Translations under genes and position numbers: made by a program
In this document: positions 54,548 through 62,851 of the stretch, piece after piece
Layout of the letters: every line of letters begins with the position of its first letter
Numbering within the stretch: position 1 is the first letter of the stretch
Source: Scytonema hofmannii PCC 7110
GTDB taxonomy: Bacteria; Cyanobacteriota; Cyanobacteriia; Cyanobacteriales; Nostocaceae
Assembly: GCF_000346485.2 (NCBI RefSeq)
Contig: NZ_KQ976354.1
Location: 6,757,269-6,821,268 of the forward strand
Direction: 5' to 3'
DNA length: 64,000 bases
The notes under the pieces: generated by a model
Database searches by the model: none
Seen by the model: only the letters and a program-made list of their open reading frames with translations
What the model was told of the DNA's origin: nothing

Positions 54548-56243
54548 GGGCTTGCTGAAAAAGTCAGAAAACAGCAAGATAAGAATTGATTAGTTACTCA
54601 ACAAGGGTCTAATATAAGCAGATGCTATCTATGATTTAAGGACTGATTATTTTCAATAATAGTAAATGGGGAAAAAGGTGTAGTTTTAAAAAATAGACAT
54701 AAAAAAGCATAAAATAGCCGCGAGAGCTGAGTAGAAAGATTCATCACTAAAAAAGTAATAGCAATTGCAGTTTCAGAAGTATGAGCAAGTTTCGTCATCA
54801 CGCGATTGAGGCTAAATCTTCTTTTCCCCTGTCCAAATTTTCCCTCAATACAATTACGAATTCTCTCAGATTCTAAATCTTGTTTCTTTTTTTCTTTACT
54901 AACATTAGCTGGGGGTCTTCCTAAAGGAGGTCCGCTCATTATAATACCTCTTTCTTTACACCAAGCTCGGTTCTCTCTTGTGCGATAAATTTTATCAACA
55001 TGAACAGATTCTGGATAGTACCCTGTGTAATTTTTAAAGGCTTCTACTTGAGCTTTTAAGTCTCCTGATTCATTAAAATTATCCCAACTTATATGGTCTA
55101 AAAATATATATCCTTCAAAGCAACTAGCAGACAATTTTGCCCCAAATTCTACCGATTTACCAGCTTTCCCTCGGACAATTGGACGGATATGTGGTTGGGT
55201 TAAACTGACAATGCGGTCGTCAATACTCTGTTTTTTATTTTCATACAACCAGAGTTGTTGACGGTAGACTTCTGCAACTACAAGCAACATCTTATATTGT
55301 CTGTGACTTAAATCTTCCAGAGAGGCTCCTGAAATAATTAGCTGTTCAATATGAGATAAGTTTCTTTTGATATATTGAAGTTGTTTTCTAATTGCTTTTC
55401 TCCTGTCTTTTTGGGAAACGCGACGTTTTTTAGCGACTGCTAGATAATCCTTTCTAGCCCTCTCTCTATAGGTTCTTGGTTTTTTCTCTAATTGACCCAA
55501 AGTCTGTTCGTAAAGTAAGTCTATAATTTTCTCTGTCTGTTTTCTTGCTTGATTGAGTAGCTCTAAATCTGTCGGATAGCTGATATCACCCGGAGCACAA
55601 GTTGCATCTATTATTAATTTTCCCCGATTTTTGGGTGTCTCACCTTCTTCTTCTGGTGATTCTGTTTTTTTTTCAGATAGTTTAGAAGATGTTGCTTCTA
55701 GCATCTTCTTCACCATTTCTTGATTCACTTTGTTAACAAGCTCCACACTAATTCTTTCCCGAAAATGTACCAACATTGATGCATCAAATGGAGCTTCATT
55801 ACTATAATATGACATTCCTATAAAGTACTGTAGATAAGGATTTTCTTTAATTTGCTCTACTGTTTCTCTATCGCTTATCCCCAACTTTTCTTTGATTATT
55901 AATGCCCCTAATGCCATCCGAAAAGATTTGGCAGGTGCTCCCATCTCTACTGAGAAAAATGAAGAATATTCTTCTTCAAATTCTGTCCAAGGAATGAAAG
56001 CAGCCATCATTACCCAACGATTATCTTCTGATAACTTGCCCTCGAACGGGAGTTCAAAGTTTTCAGTTGGGATTGAAGTTTGTCCCTGTTTTCGGTACAT
56101 GGTTACTAACAGCATACTTGATGCTGCCGATCGCAGTGATGCAAGCATTTTTGGCTATTCTACCCTCCTCTCTTGCACCTGAATATACTTCTATAGTCTG
56201 AGAATTTAGAGACTGTCTCCTTTTTTTCTTTTTCAGCAAGCCC
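54548..56243 (-). mobile_element. insertion sequence copy 2, 1696 bp, same as copy 1
   Basis: Same length, ends (GGGCTTGCTGAAAAAG / CTTTTTCAGCAAGCCC) and orientation as copy 1 at 13787-15482, and the encoded transposases are identical. It is flanked by TAATTA on each side. The two flanking sequences TACGTA and TAATTA are both palindromes of the form TANNTA, which suggests target preference. Confidence 0.92.
54625..56148 (-). CDS. DDE transposase, identical to the copy at 13864-15387
   Basis: 507 residues, the same sequence as copy 1, with DUF772-type N-terminus, the two catalytic Asp regions (IIDATCAPGD, VHVDKIYRTREN) and the Glu in NCIEGKFGQGKRR. Being intact and unchanged in both copies, it moved too recently for mutations to build up. 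It sits directly behind the surface-protein cluster and reads toward it. Confidence 0.93.
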   Translation of the reverse strand: MLASLRSAASSMLLVTMYRKQGQTSIPTENFELPFEGKLSEDNRWVMMAAFIPWTEFEEEYSSFFSVEMGAPAKSFRMALGALIIKEKLGISDRETVEQIKENPYLQYFIGMSYYSNEAPFDASMLVHFRERISVELVNKVNQEMVKKMLEATSSKLSEKKTESPEEEGETPKNRGKLIIDATCAPGDISYPTDLELLNQARKQTEKIIDLLYEQTLGQLEKKPRTYRERARKDYLAVAKKRRVSQKDRRKAIRKQLQYIKRNLSHIEQLIISGASLEDLSHRQYKMLLVVAEVYRQQLWLYENKKQSIDDRIVSLTQPHIRPIVRGKAGKSVEFGAKLSASCFEGYIFLDHISWDNFNESGDLKAQVEAFKNYTGYYPESVHVDKIYRTRENRAWCKERGIIMSGPPLGRPPANVSKEKKKQDLESERIRNCIEGKFGQGKRRFSLNRVMTKLAHTSETAIAITFLVMNLSTQLSRLFYAFLCLFFKTTPFSPFTIIENNQSLNHR

Positions 56244-56261
56244 TAATTATTAACCGATACC

Positions 56262-56347
56262 AACTAACAACTAACAACTAACAACTAACAACTAACAACT
56301 AACAACTAACAACTAACAACTAACAACTAACAACTAACAACTAACAA
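56262..56347 (+). repeat. short tandem repeat (CTAACAA)n, about twelve units
   Basis: A nearly perfect 7-bp array between the IS end and the kinase gene, ending 3 bases before the kinase stop codon. It is the longest such array in the window. Confidence 0.95.
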
Positions 56348-56349
56348 AT

Positions 56350-58224
56350 TTAACGCTCAGCATTTGATTCTTGAGGGTTTGTTTTAGGCGGTTCTTGTTT
56401 GACTAAATTATCAGCAGCTTGTTTAAAGAGAGGATCTATTTTATCTCGCCAATACTGAATGTTGGGTAATTTTTCTGGCTCGTCTTTATAGCCTAAAACT
56501 TTATCCCATTGTCCTTCGCCAATCGCTGTATCAATATCTTTAAATAGGGCTTCTGCTTTAGCCCAATCCTTTTGCCATTGAGCGACCATTTCTGTTGTTT
56601 CTTGGATAGCAGGAGCGTTAGACGTAACAGATTTTAGTAATGCGATCGCACCCGGTAAATCTCCCGATTCATACTTCTTTCTTGCTTGTTCTAAAATCTT
56701 AGGATCGTCAACATACGTACCCTGTAATTTTTTCAGCAAATCTTCTGAAGATGATGGGCTTGGCTTTACATCTGGTTTTGATTTTGCTTTGGGAACAGAA
56801 CGGACTGTAATGAGATCGTCATCATCCTCTGTTTTAACTGCAGTTCCTTTGTCTCGGAGGCAATCAACCCAGAGTTCATTATTTTTAATGACATCGGAAT
56901 GCGCCCAACCTGAGGTTTTAGGATCGAGTTTAAGTTGTACCCAACCGCGTTTTGTTCGCAAACCTGTCACTTCAAAATGACTATCTTTTGTAATAGTTTT
57001 TATAACGCTATCCGAAAGGTTACTAGGTTCAGACCGAATATTTGAATTTTCTTTAATAACAGCCAAGCAAATTTGTGCTGATTTTGTTGCGTCATTATCA
57101 ACAAAATTAGAGACAACATTTTGAACGTTTTTCACCACAGTTGGGGTAATCGCAGCAGCGCCACCGGCTAAAAGAGCTAAGATTGATAGCTGTAGTAGGT
57201 CTGGTCCGCTAGAACTTTTGGGTGTCGATTTAGGCGCAGCTGCTATTGGTGAACGAGCAACGGGATTTAATGGGGCTACGGCGATCGTTTTCTGTCGGGA
57301 TTCAGGAGATGAATACTTGATGGCTTGGGAGCTTGTAGAATTGTTAACATATTCTACAGGTGCTGAAGACGCCGGGGCAAACAATTGTAACGATTGAAGG
57401 GCTTCCGATGCACTTTGGTAGCGATCTTTAAAGTGATATCGCACCATCTTGCTTAAAACTGCTTCAAAATTATTGCTGACAGGAACTAAATGCTGCCATA
57501 AAATTTCCCCCGTGTAGGTGTCTTCTTGCAAATCCATTGGTGCAACACCCGTCAGCGCTTGAATAGCAATAATACCCAAGGAGTAAAGATCGCTGTTAGG
57601 GCGGGGTTTTCCTTGTCCTTGTTCTGTGGGCATATAACCGGGAGTCCCAATCGCTACCGTAGCAGAATGGTTTCCCGCAACAGTAAACAATTGCGTATGG
57701 GCAGAATATCCAGAAGAGACGCGTAATTGCTTGACTGCCCCAAAGTCAACTAAAACTAATTTGCCATCAGAAGAGCGACGGATAATGTTATCTGGTTTGA
57801 TGTCACGGTGAATAACGCCCTGACCGTGGACAAATTTTAATATACCGAGAACTTCCTGTAGCATCGCGATCGTTTGGCTTTCACTCCAGCGACGATTCGG
57901 ATGCAATTCATCGCTGAGGGGATGCCCTTCAACAAATTCTTGTACCAAATAAAATTCTTGGTTTTCATCAAAATAAGCCAAAAGCCGAGGTATGTGGTCA
58001 TGGTTGCCCAATTTTTCCAGAGTTTCGGCTTCACTATGGAACAGCCGTCTGGCAGTGTCAAACACTTTGGAGTCAGAACTCGCAGGCTTTAAGTGCTTGA
58101 CAACGCAGACGGGGCTGCCCGGTCGCTTGGTATCTTTAGCAATGTATGTTTCACCAAAGCCTCCTGTAGCAAGGACTTTAATGACTTGGTAACGGTGATC
58201 TAGTAATTTGCCTATCATTTTCAC
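56350..58224 (-). CDS. membrane-anchored Ser/Thr protein kinase with SH3-like domain
   Basis: 624 residues. The Hanks-type kinase domain (about 10-285) has P-loop LATGGFGETYIA, Lys in VCVVKHLKP, HGQGVIHRDIKPDNII and VLVDFGAV, with DLYSLGIIAIQALTG. A Pro/Ser-rich juxtamembrane stretch and one hydrophobic segment (LLQLSILALLAGGAAAITPT) follow. Then an outside SH3-like domain (about 385-460, NIRSEPSNLSDSVIKTITKD, GWVQLKLDP, SGWAHSDVI) and a helical C-terminus (LEQARKKYESGDLPGAIALL) that may be TPR-like. Cyanobacterial kinases of this shape may sense the cell envelope. The start is either Met at 58224 or at 58218. The target is unknown. Confidence 0.9.
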   Translation of the reverse strand: MKMIGKLLDHRYQVIKVLATGGFGETYIAKDTKRPGSPVCVVKHLKPASSDSKVFDTARRLFHSEAETLEKLGNHDHIPRLLAYFDENQEFYLVQEFVEGHPLSDELHPNRRWSESQTIAMLQEVLGILKFVHGQGVIHRDIKPDNIIRRSSDGKLVLVDFGAVKQLRVSSGYSAHTQLFTVAGNHSATVAIGTPGYMPTEQGQGKPRPNSDLYSLGIIAIQALTGVAPMDLQEDTYTGEILWQHLVPVSNNFEAVLSKMVRYHFKDRYQSASEALQSLQLFAPASSAPVEYVNNSTSSQAIKYSSPESRQKTIAVAPLNPVARSPIAAAPKSTPKSSSGPDLLQLSILALLAGGAAAITPTVVKNVQNVVSNFVDNDATKSAQICLAVIKENSNIRSEPSNLSDSVIKTITKDSHFEVTGLRTKRGWVQLKLDPKTSGWAHSDVIKNNELWVDCLRDKGTAVKTEDDDDLITVRSVPKAKSKPDVKPSPSSSEDLLKKLQGTYVDDPKILEQARKKYESGDLPGAIALLKSVTSNAPAIQETTEMVAQWQKDWAKAEALFKDIDTAIGEGQWDKVLGYKDEPEKLPNIQYWRDKIDPLFKQAADNLVKQEPPKTNPQESNAER

Positions 58225-58381
58225 TCCCCAGTGTTCACACCCGATTTAAAAGAGCGTAATCAATATCTCCAAATATTCCTCGATAAAATCCGCTATCTTG
58301 GGAAAAGATTTGGATGTAAAACCTAGTTTTTTAATAAATACACGTTGTTAATTTTTCTTTCAATAACCTTTGTGAATTCCA

Positions 58382-58867
58382 ATGCCACCTAAAATAAATG
58401 ACTCAGTAGCATGGCAGCAGGCAGAAATCCTCATGCAACCAGCTTTTATTCGAGTTGTCGATAATATTCGCAAGCTGCTGGATGTATCGTCTTGGACAGG
58501 AGCTTATCAAGATGTCTTGATTTGGCCTACTGGCACTACCGATGAGACTCAAGCTATAGTGACTCAGCTCCTGCAAGACCTGGAAGCCGCAACACCAGAG
58601 CAAGCCTTGGAAATCAGAGAAACACTCTCCGTTTTACCCATGCCCCATCCAGGATATCATTTGTGTCTGCAGCGTCAAGAGCAGCAAGTCAGTATTGATT
58701 TGTGGGAACTATGTTATCAAGTGTGTTTTCGTAACTACATACCAGGAAGTGAAAAAGTTGAGATAGATACCAGTTTAATCGATGAAACGGGTGATGTGGA
58801 CTGGCAAATTTTAGAAACTAAGACTAAAGAGGTCGTTGAAGGGGTGTTTGTAAATTTACCGAACTAG
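58382..58867 (+). CDS. conserved cyanobacterial protein of unknown function
   Basis: 161 residues, soluble and acidic. It has helices AWQQAEILMQPAFIRVVDNI and TDETQAIVTQLLQDLEAATP, then PHPGYHLCLQRQEQQVSIDL and WELCYQVCFRNYIPGSEKVE, ending DWQILETKTKEVVEGVFVNL. The HPGYHLCL and LCYQVCF segments look conserved. I recognise no domain. It is divergent from the kinase gene across 157 bases. Confidence 0.6.
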   Translation: MPPKINDSVAWQQAEILMQPAFIRVVDNIRKLLDVSSWTGAYQDVLIWPTGTTDETQAIVTQLLQDLEAATPEQALEIRETLSVLPMPHPGYHLCLQRQEQQVSIDLWELCYQVCFRNYIPGSEKVEIDTSLIDETGDVDWQILETKTKEVVEGVFVNLPN

Positions 58868-58998
58868 GGAGTGGGGAATAGGGAGTAGGGAGTGGGGATT
58901 TCTCGCTCTGGTGGCTCCGCATGAGAATGCCTTAGGAGCGCCCATGGGCAGAGGAATCTTGCCCCTACTCCCTACTCCCCACTCCCCATTCCCCAATT
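58868..58998. repeat. inverted pair of GGGAGTAGGGAG / CTCCCTACTCCC repeats
   Basis: GGGAGTGGGGAATAGGGAGT on the left and CTACTCCCTACTCCCCACTC on the right flank about 65 bases that include GGGCAGAGG...CTTGCCCCT. This is the same family as the repeats inside ppsA and the surface-protein genes, here between genes in a mobile-element-like inverted arrangement. Confidence 0.75.
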
Positions 58999-59008
58999 CC
59001 TTTAAGAA

Positions 59009-59150
59009 TTATAAATTTTCCAAACAGTTTTTTAATTTCTCAGCTAGCACCCGTACATGGGGTTCTTCCAGCCAGCAGCACCCAAATATGGTCAGTAGGG
59101 TTGAGTCCGTTTCAGCCGGACGATAACTTGTCCGGGTAACACTACAACTT
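59009..59150 (-). pseudogene. decayed C-terminal end of a second thioesterase gene
   Basis: On the minus strand the frame reads LEEPHVRVLAEKLKNCLENL then stop (59009-59011), parallel to LDEPHVRVVAEKLKFQLESV at the end of the intact thioesterase next to it. Upstream remains of a VLPGQ...LKRT stretch (intact gene: VYPGQLTLLRT) are interrupted by a stop and a deletion that removes the active-site His loop. It lies 10 bases beyond the intact gene, so a former tandem copy has been almost erased. Confidence 0.7.
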
Positions 59151-59160
59151 GAAAATCATA

Positions 59161-60429
59161 TCAAACTTTCTTGATAAATGATGATGCTTTGTCTTCATGC
59201 CTGTTATAAACGCTTTCTAGCTGAAACTTCAATTTCTCTGCAACCACCCGTACATGGGGTTCGTCGAGTAAAGAATGGTGAGAGCCAGGAATGGAATCAA
59301 TATCTATTCCGCCAGTCACGACATCATCCCAACCAAATAGAGGATCGTATATTTTACCTACACAGTCAAAAAACGCGTCCCGATTCCGATCCTCAGTCCG
59401 TAAAAGTGTTAACTGACCTGGGTAAACTTTATAAGTATATTCGCTGAAAGCCATCGCATTAACACTTAAGATCTCTAAGTGTTTGTCAGTCTCAGGTAAA
59501 CGCTCCGCAACGTTCACATGAAACTGGAATTTGTGTTTTAGCCTAGATATACCCCACGCGCACCAGCTGCCAATCTTTTGCCAAAAGTATGTAGGTCCTT
59601 TTTGTACAAAATTCCTTAAGTGCAAGAAAATTCGTTTGTAGAATGGTAATAAAGTCCAAAAACCCGGACGGCAGCTATCAATCATGATAAGAGTACCCAG
59701 TTTCTCACCCTGAGAATGAAGTTGCTGAGCCATTTCAAAAGCAATAATCCCTCCAAAGGAGTAGCCTCCTATAAAATAAGGACCTTGGGGCTGAAAGGTT
59801 TTAATCGCTTCGATGTAACGTGATGCCATATCCTCAACCCGAGTCAACAGAGGTTGTTTTCCATCCAGTCCTTGTGGTTGTAACCCATAAACTGGTTGAT
59901 CATCTCCCAGATACAAGGACAGTTGACGGTAACACAAAACCTCTCCGCCAAGTGGGTGAATTAAGAATAAACGAGGTTTAAAACCATTGGGTTGAATCTC
60001 TACCAAAGATGACCAAGAGCCGTTTAATCTATCTTGAGTCTCAACAGTTGAGAAATCAGTCGTCAACACTTTGGCTGATGTCAAACCTTGATGATCAACT
60101 GCTAATTCTTCTTGATAGATGGTTTTAGCGAGAGCTTCCACCGTATCTGCTTTGAAGAGAGTAGCCATAGAAAGTTTTTTACCAAATCTCTTCTCAATTT
60201 GTGTAAACAGAGGTACAGCGTCATAGGAATCTCCACCCAAATCAAAAAAATTATCCCTCACGCCAATAGATTGGATACCTAAAACTTCTTCCCAAATCTG
60301 CACTAGTTGGCGTTCTATCTCGTCACGGGAATTTATTTCGCTTGTTTCCGTTTCTTCGATAGCTTTAGTACTAGAAAGCTCTGTCTCGATTTCTGTAGCT
60401 TTAGTCGTGGAATTGGTTGGGTTTCTCAT
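59161..60429 (-). CDS. free-standing carrier protein-thioesterase didomain (NRPS/PKS type)
   Basis: 422 residues from ATG 60429 with AAAGGT upstream; the in-frame GTG at 60447 lies before that site. After a Thr/Glu-rich leader, a carrier domain (about 38-112) carries RDNFFDLGGDSYDAVPLFTQ, with the phosphopantetheine Ser in GGDSYD. A type I thioesterase follows (about 145-405): LFLIHPLGGEVLCYRQLSLY, nucleophile Ser in GGYSFGGIIAFEMA, and catalytic His in IPGSHHSLLDEP. Such ends release or cyclise peptides or polyketides, but no synthetase gene is next to it. It may act in trans with a remote assembly line, or be what is left of one. Confidence 0.9.
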   Translation of the reverse strand: MRNPTNSTTKATEIETELSSTKAIEETETSEINSRDEIERQLVQIWEEVLGIQSIGVRDNFFDLGGDSYDAVPLFTQIEKRFGKKLSMATLFKADTVEALAKTIYQEELAVDHQGLTSAKVLTTDFSTVETQDRLNGSWSSLVEIQPNGFKPRLFLIHPLGGEVLCYRQLSLYLGDDQPVYGLQPQGLDGKQPLLTRVEDMASRYIEAIKTFQPQGPYFIGGYSFGGIIAFEMAQQLHSQGEKLGTLIMIDSCRPGFWTLLPFYKRIFLHLRNFVQKGPTYFWQKIGSWCAWGISRLKHKFQFHVNVAERLPETDKHLEILSVNAMAFSEYTYKVYPGQLTLLRTEDRNRDAFFDCVGKIYDPLFGWDDVVTGGIDIDSIPGSHHSLLDEPHVRVVAEKLKFQLESVYNRHEDKASSFIKKV

Positions 60430-61140
60430 TGTAATACCTTTTAGCACTATTATTTTGGAACTCTAACGCTGGTTATGTCCTTGTTGCTGGGGAAAGAGCG
60501 GTAATACTGTGGTTGATATCTTTGTTGTTGACTCTCTATGTTCTCAGCTTGACTTCAGGCTTATTGCTTTCAACAGATAATTTAGACAAGACAGTTATAA
60601 GTGGGAATTAGCACTTAAACAAACTAAAACGTAAGTCATTAAGAAAGATTTTTCATGGATAAAAAATTTTCTTTTCAGTATTGGGTAACACTAAGCTACA
60701 GACTAATATTGCATTATTTATGTTCTTATCCAAATTAAGAAGAATTCGTTTTTTTTGCCAGGAAAGCATCGTGTTCAGCGTGGACACTGTCCCTTCAACA
60801 TCTATCTTTTGATAGATTTTTATCATACTCTCTAAACTTTTTTATGACTTTTGGGTTTACTGATGAACTTGAAAGACCTTGTTTTTAACTAGATAATGAA
60901 AACACTTATGTCTCAAAAATATTTTCATCTGACAAGGTAAAAATCCATCAATAAAATGTAGTGAAAAACAAGACAAGGCAAAGATTTCAACCCGTTTTCA
61001 TGGATTTTAGCTTCAGGGCTGAACTTGAGTTCAAGACACTTGTAAAAAAATCCCACCCAATAAGTTTTGTAGGATCTTTTTCCCCACAGTATTGGAAGAA
61101 CGATAGGTCTCAGCTTGACCAAGGATAGTAAAGTTTTTAG
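60430..61140. other. gene-poor region upstream of the carrier-thioesterase gene
   Basis: AT-rich, no clear gene. A minus-strand frame at 60925-61122 (LRPIVLPILWGKRSYKTYWV...) has no own start site but is in the same frame as the leader-peptide relic just upstream of it (61168-61263). Confidence 0.4.
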
Positions 61141-61167
61141 AATTAATGCTAAGGCTATAAGTAATGT

Positions 61168-61263
61168 CTATCCACCTTGTGTTGCATCAATCTCAGCATC
61201 TGTCTACTCTTGGATAGAGTTAGCATCAACAGTATGCAGTTGGAAAATTGTAATTTTATTCAT
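61168..61263 (-). pseudogene. relic of a double-glycine leader peptide gene
   Basis: An excellent ribosome binding site (AGGAG at 61273-61277, 9 bases from ATG) precedes MNKITIFQLHTVDANSIQE. Then comes a TAG at 61204-61206, then TDAEIDATQGG in the same frame and a second TAG. The xITIxxLxxVD...LTDAEIDATQGG pattern is that of double-glycine leaders of cyanobacterial bacteriocin-like peptides, which are cut after GG by peptidase-type ABC exporters. The frame stays open for 80 more codons after the second stop. Two in-frame TAGs make it a pseudogene or, less likely, a readthrough gene. No exporter is nearby; a relic of one lies at 15645-15812. Confidence 0.55.
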
Positions 61264-61590
61264 GGTGATGTACTCCTAGTTTTGATTATTTGTCTTTGGG
61301 ATTTAATGAATATTTTTTTCTGATCCCATTCTCATAATCTGTTATTGAATTTTTAATTTCAAGCTTTCATCAATTTATAATGGAAAAAAAACCTGTAGTT
61401 ATGTCCAGAAAAATGATTAAGTAATGATTAACTTTTGTCGGAAATAGTAGTTATCACCCACTACTCTTGCTTTAATCCCTTACGAAGGTCAAAATGGCTT
61501 GCCTGTAATTTCAGTGGCTATTGAACTTGAAAACTCAAATCTGATAAGATTTTCATGACAAAAACATGAAAAGCGGGACTCCTCATCACC

Positions 61591-62598
61591 ATGGCTACAT
61601 CTGCAATTGATGTCAATGATGCAGCAGCTATTAAAGCAGTGCAAGAAGGGTTTGCAGTGTGCGATCGCACCCCATGGGGACGGATAAAAATCTCAGATGA
61701 TGATCGCCTCCGCTTTTTGCACAATCAAAGTACCAATAATATTCAGCAGCTGAAACCAGGACAAGGCTGCGACACGGTGTTTGTAAATTCTACCGCTCGC
61801 ACCCTCGACCTAGTGACAGCGTATGTCCAAGATGACGCGGTATTACTCCTCGTTTCGCCAAATCGCCGCGAATTTTTGATGCAATGGTTGGATCGCTACA
61901 TCTTCTTTGCTGATAAAGTGCAATTAACAGATGTAACTGACGAAACTGCTACCTTTAGTGTACTGGGACTAAAAAGTGATGCTGCGATCGCGAAACTAGG
62001 GGCTGGCGCAATTATCGGTCAACCTTACGGAACTCATCTGCTTATCCCTGTCTCTGGTGGAGAAGACAAGAATATTACAGTTGCTGTTGGGAGTGGTTTG
62101 GCTTCTCCTGGGTATACTTTGATTCTACCAATTGCCGAACGAGAGAAAGTTTGGATTCAACTTGTTGAAAATGGGGCAATACCGTTAAGCGATCGCGCTT
62201 GGAATATGTTGCGAATATTACAAGGACGACCAGCACCAGACCAAGAACTCACTGAAGATTACAACCCCCTAGAAGTAGGACTGTGGCAAACTATTTCTCT
62301 GAACAAAGGTTGCTACATAGGACAAGAAACCATTGCTCGATTAAACACTTATAAAGGTGTCAAACAACATCTTTGGGGTATACGTCTCATCGCTCCTGCT
62401 GAACCAGGCAGTCCAATTACTATTGGAGATGAAAAAGTTGGTAAGCTAACGAGTTATGCTGAAACTCTTGAAGGCCATTTTGGACTGGGTTACATTCGCA
62501 CTAAGGCTGGTGGTGCGGGTTTAAAAGTTTATGTGGGAGATGTCGAAGGTGAAATAGTTGAAGTGCCTTTTGTTTCTCACGAGTATCCAGAGGGATGA
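61591..62598 (+). CDS. ygfZ: YgfZ/GcvT-domain folate-binding protein
   Basis: 335 residues. YgfZ proteins bind folate and support assembly or repair of iron-sulphur clusters in enzymes such as MiaB. The family signature K-G-C-Y-x-G-Q-E is present as NKGCYIGQETIARLNTYKG (about residue 235). The N-terminal DDRLRFLHNQSTNNIQQLKP and VFVNSTARTLDLVTAYVQDD match, as does the C-terminal barrel (GKLTSYAETLEGHFGLGYIR). Start ATG at 61591; no clear ribosome binding site. Confidence 0.92.
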   Translation: MATSAIDVNDAAAIKAVQEGFAVCDRTPWGRIKISDDDRLRFLHNQSTNNIQQLKPGQGCDTVFVNSTARTLDLVTAYVQDDAVLLLVSPNRREFLMQWLDRYIFFADKVQLTDVTDETATFSVLGLKSDAAIAKLGAGAIIGQPYGTHLLIPVSGGEDKNITVAVGSGLASPGYTLILPIAEREKVWIQLVENGAIPLSDRAWNMLRILQGRPAPDQELTEDYNPLEVGLWQTISLNKGCYIGQETIARLNTYKGVKQHLWGIRLIAPAEPGSPITIGDEKVGKLTSYAETLEGHFGLGYIRTKAGGAGLKVYVGDVEGEIVEVPFVSHEYPEG

Positions 62599-62616
62599 GA
62601 ACAGAGGCAGATAGTT

Positions 62617-62844
62617 ATGAGTCTACATTATTTAGACGTACAATTTGTCGTGTGCATTAGGAACGACGATTATCCAGCTTCATTGGAAGTGCGGAAAATA
62701 TATCAGGTGCTCCCTGATAATTATGCTAATGAACATCGACTGTTACGAATTATTGATGAATCAGGAGAAGATTATCTTTATCCAGTAGTTTATTTTGTGC
62801 CTATTGAATTGCCACAAGCTGCAGAAATAGCTTTTTCTGTTTAA
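62617..62844 (+). CDS. small conserved protein of unknown function
   Basis: 75 residues: LHYLDVQFVVCIRNDDYPAS, LEVRKIYQVLPDNYANEHRL, LRIIDESGEDYLYPVVYFVP. It looks like a single small beta-barrel (SH3-like) domain and similar small proteins are common in cyanobacteria. The start lies 18 bases after ygfZ on the same strand, so it is likely co-transcribed. Converges with the flavoenzyme gene. Confidence 0.65.
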   Translation: MSLHYLDVQFVVCIRNDDYPASLEVRKIYQVLPDNYANEHRLLRIIDESGEDYLYPVVYFVPIELPQAAEIAFSV

Positions 62845-62851
62845 TTCCTTC

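Noticed and set aside
13787-56243. Composite transposon bounded by the two IS copies
   Set aside because: Each copy has its own different 6-bp target duplication and the 39 kb between them is mainly core genes, so these are independent insertions.
61168-61263. TAG read as pyrrolysine in the leader peptide gene
   Set aside because: Cyanobacteria are not known to use pyrrolysine and there is no other support. Pseudogene decay is simpler.
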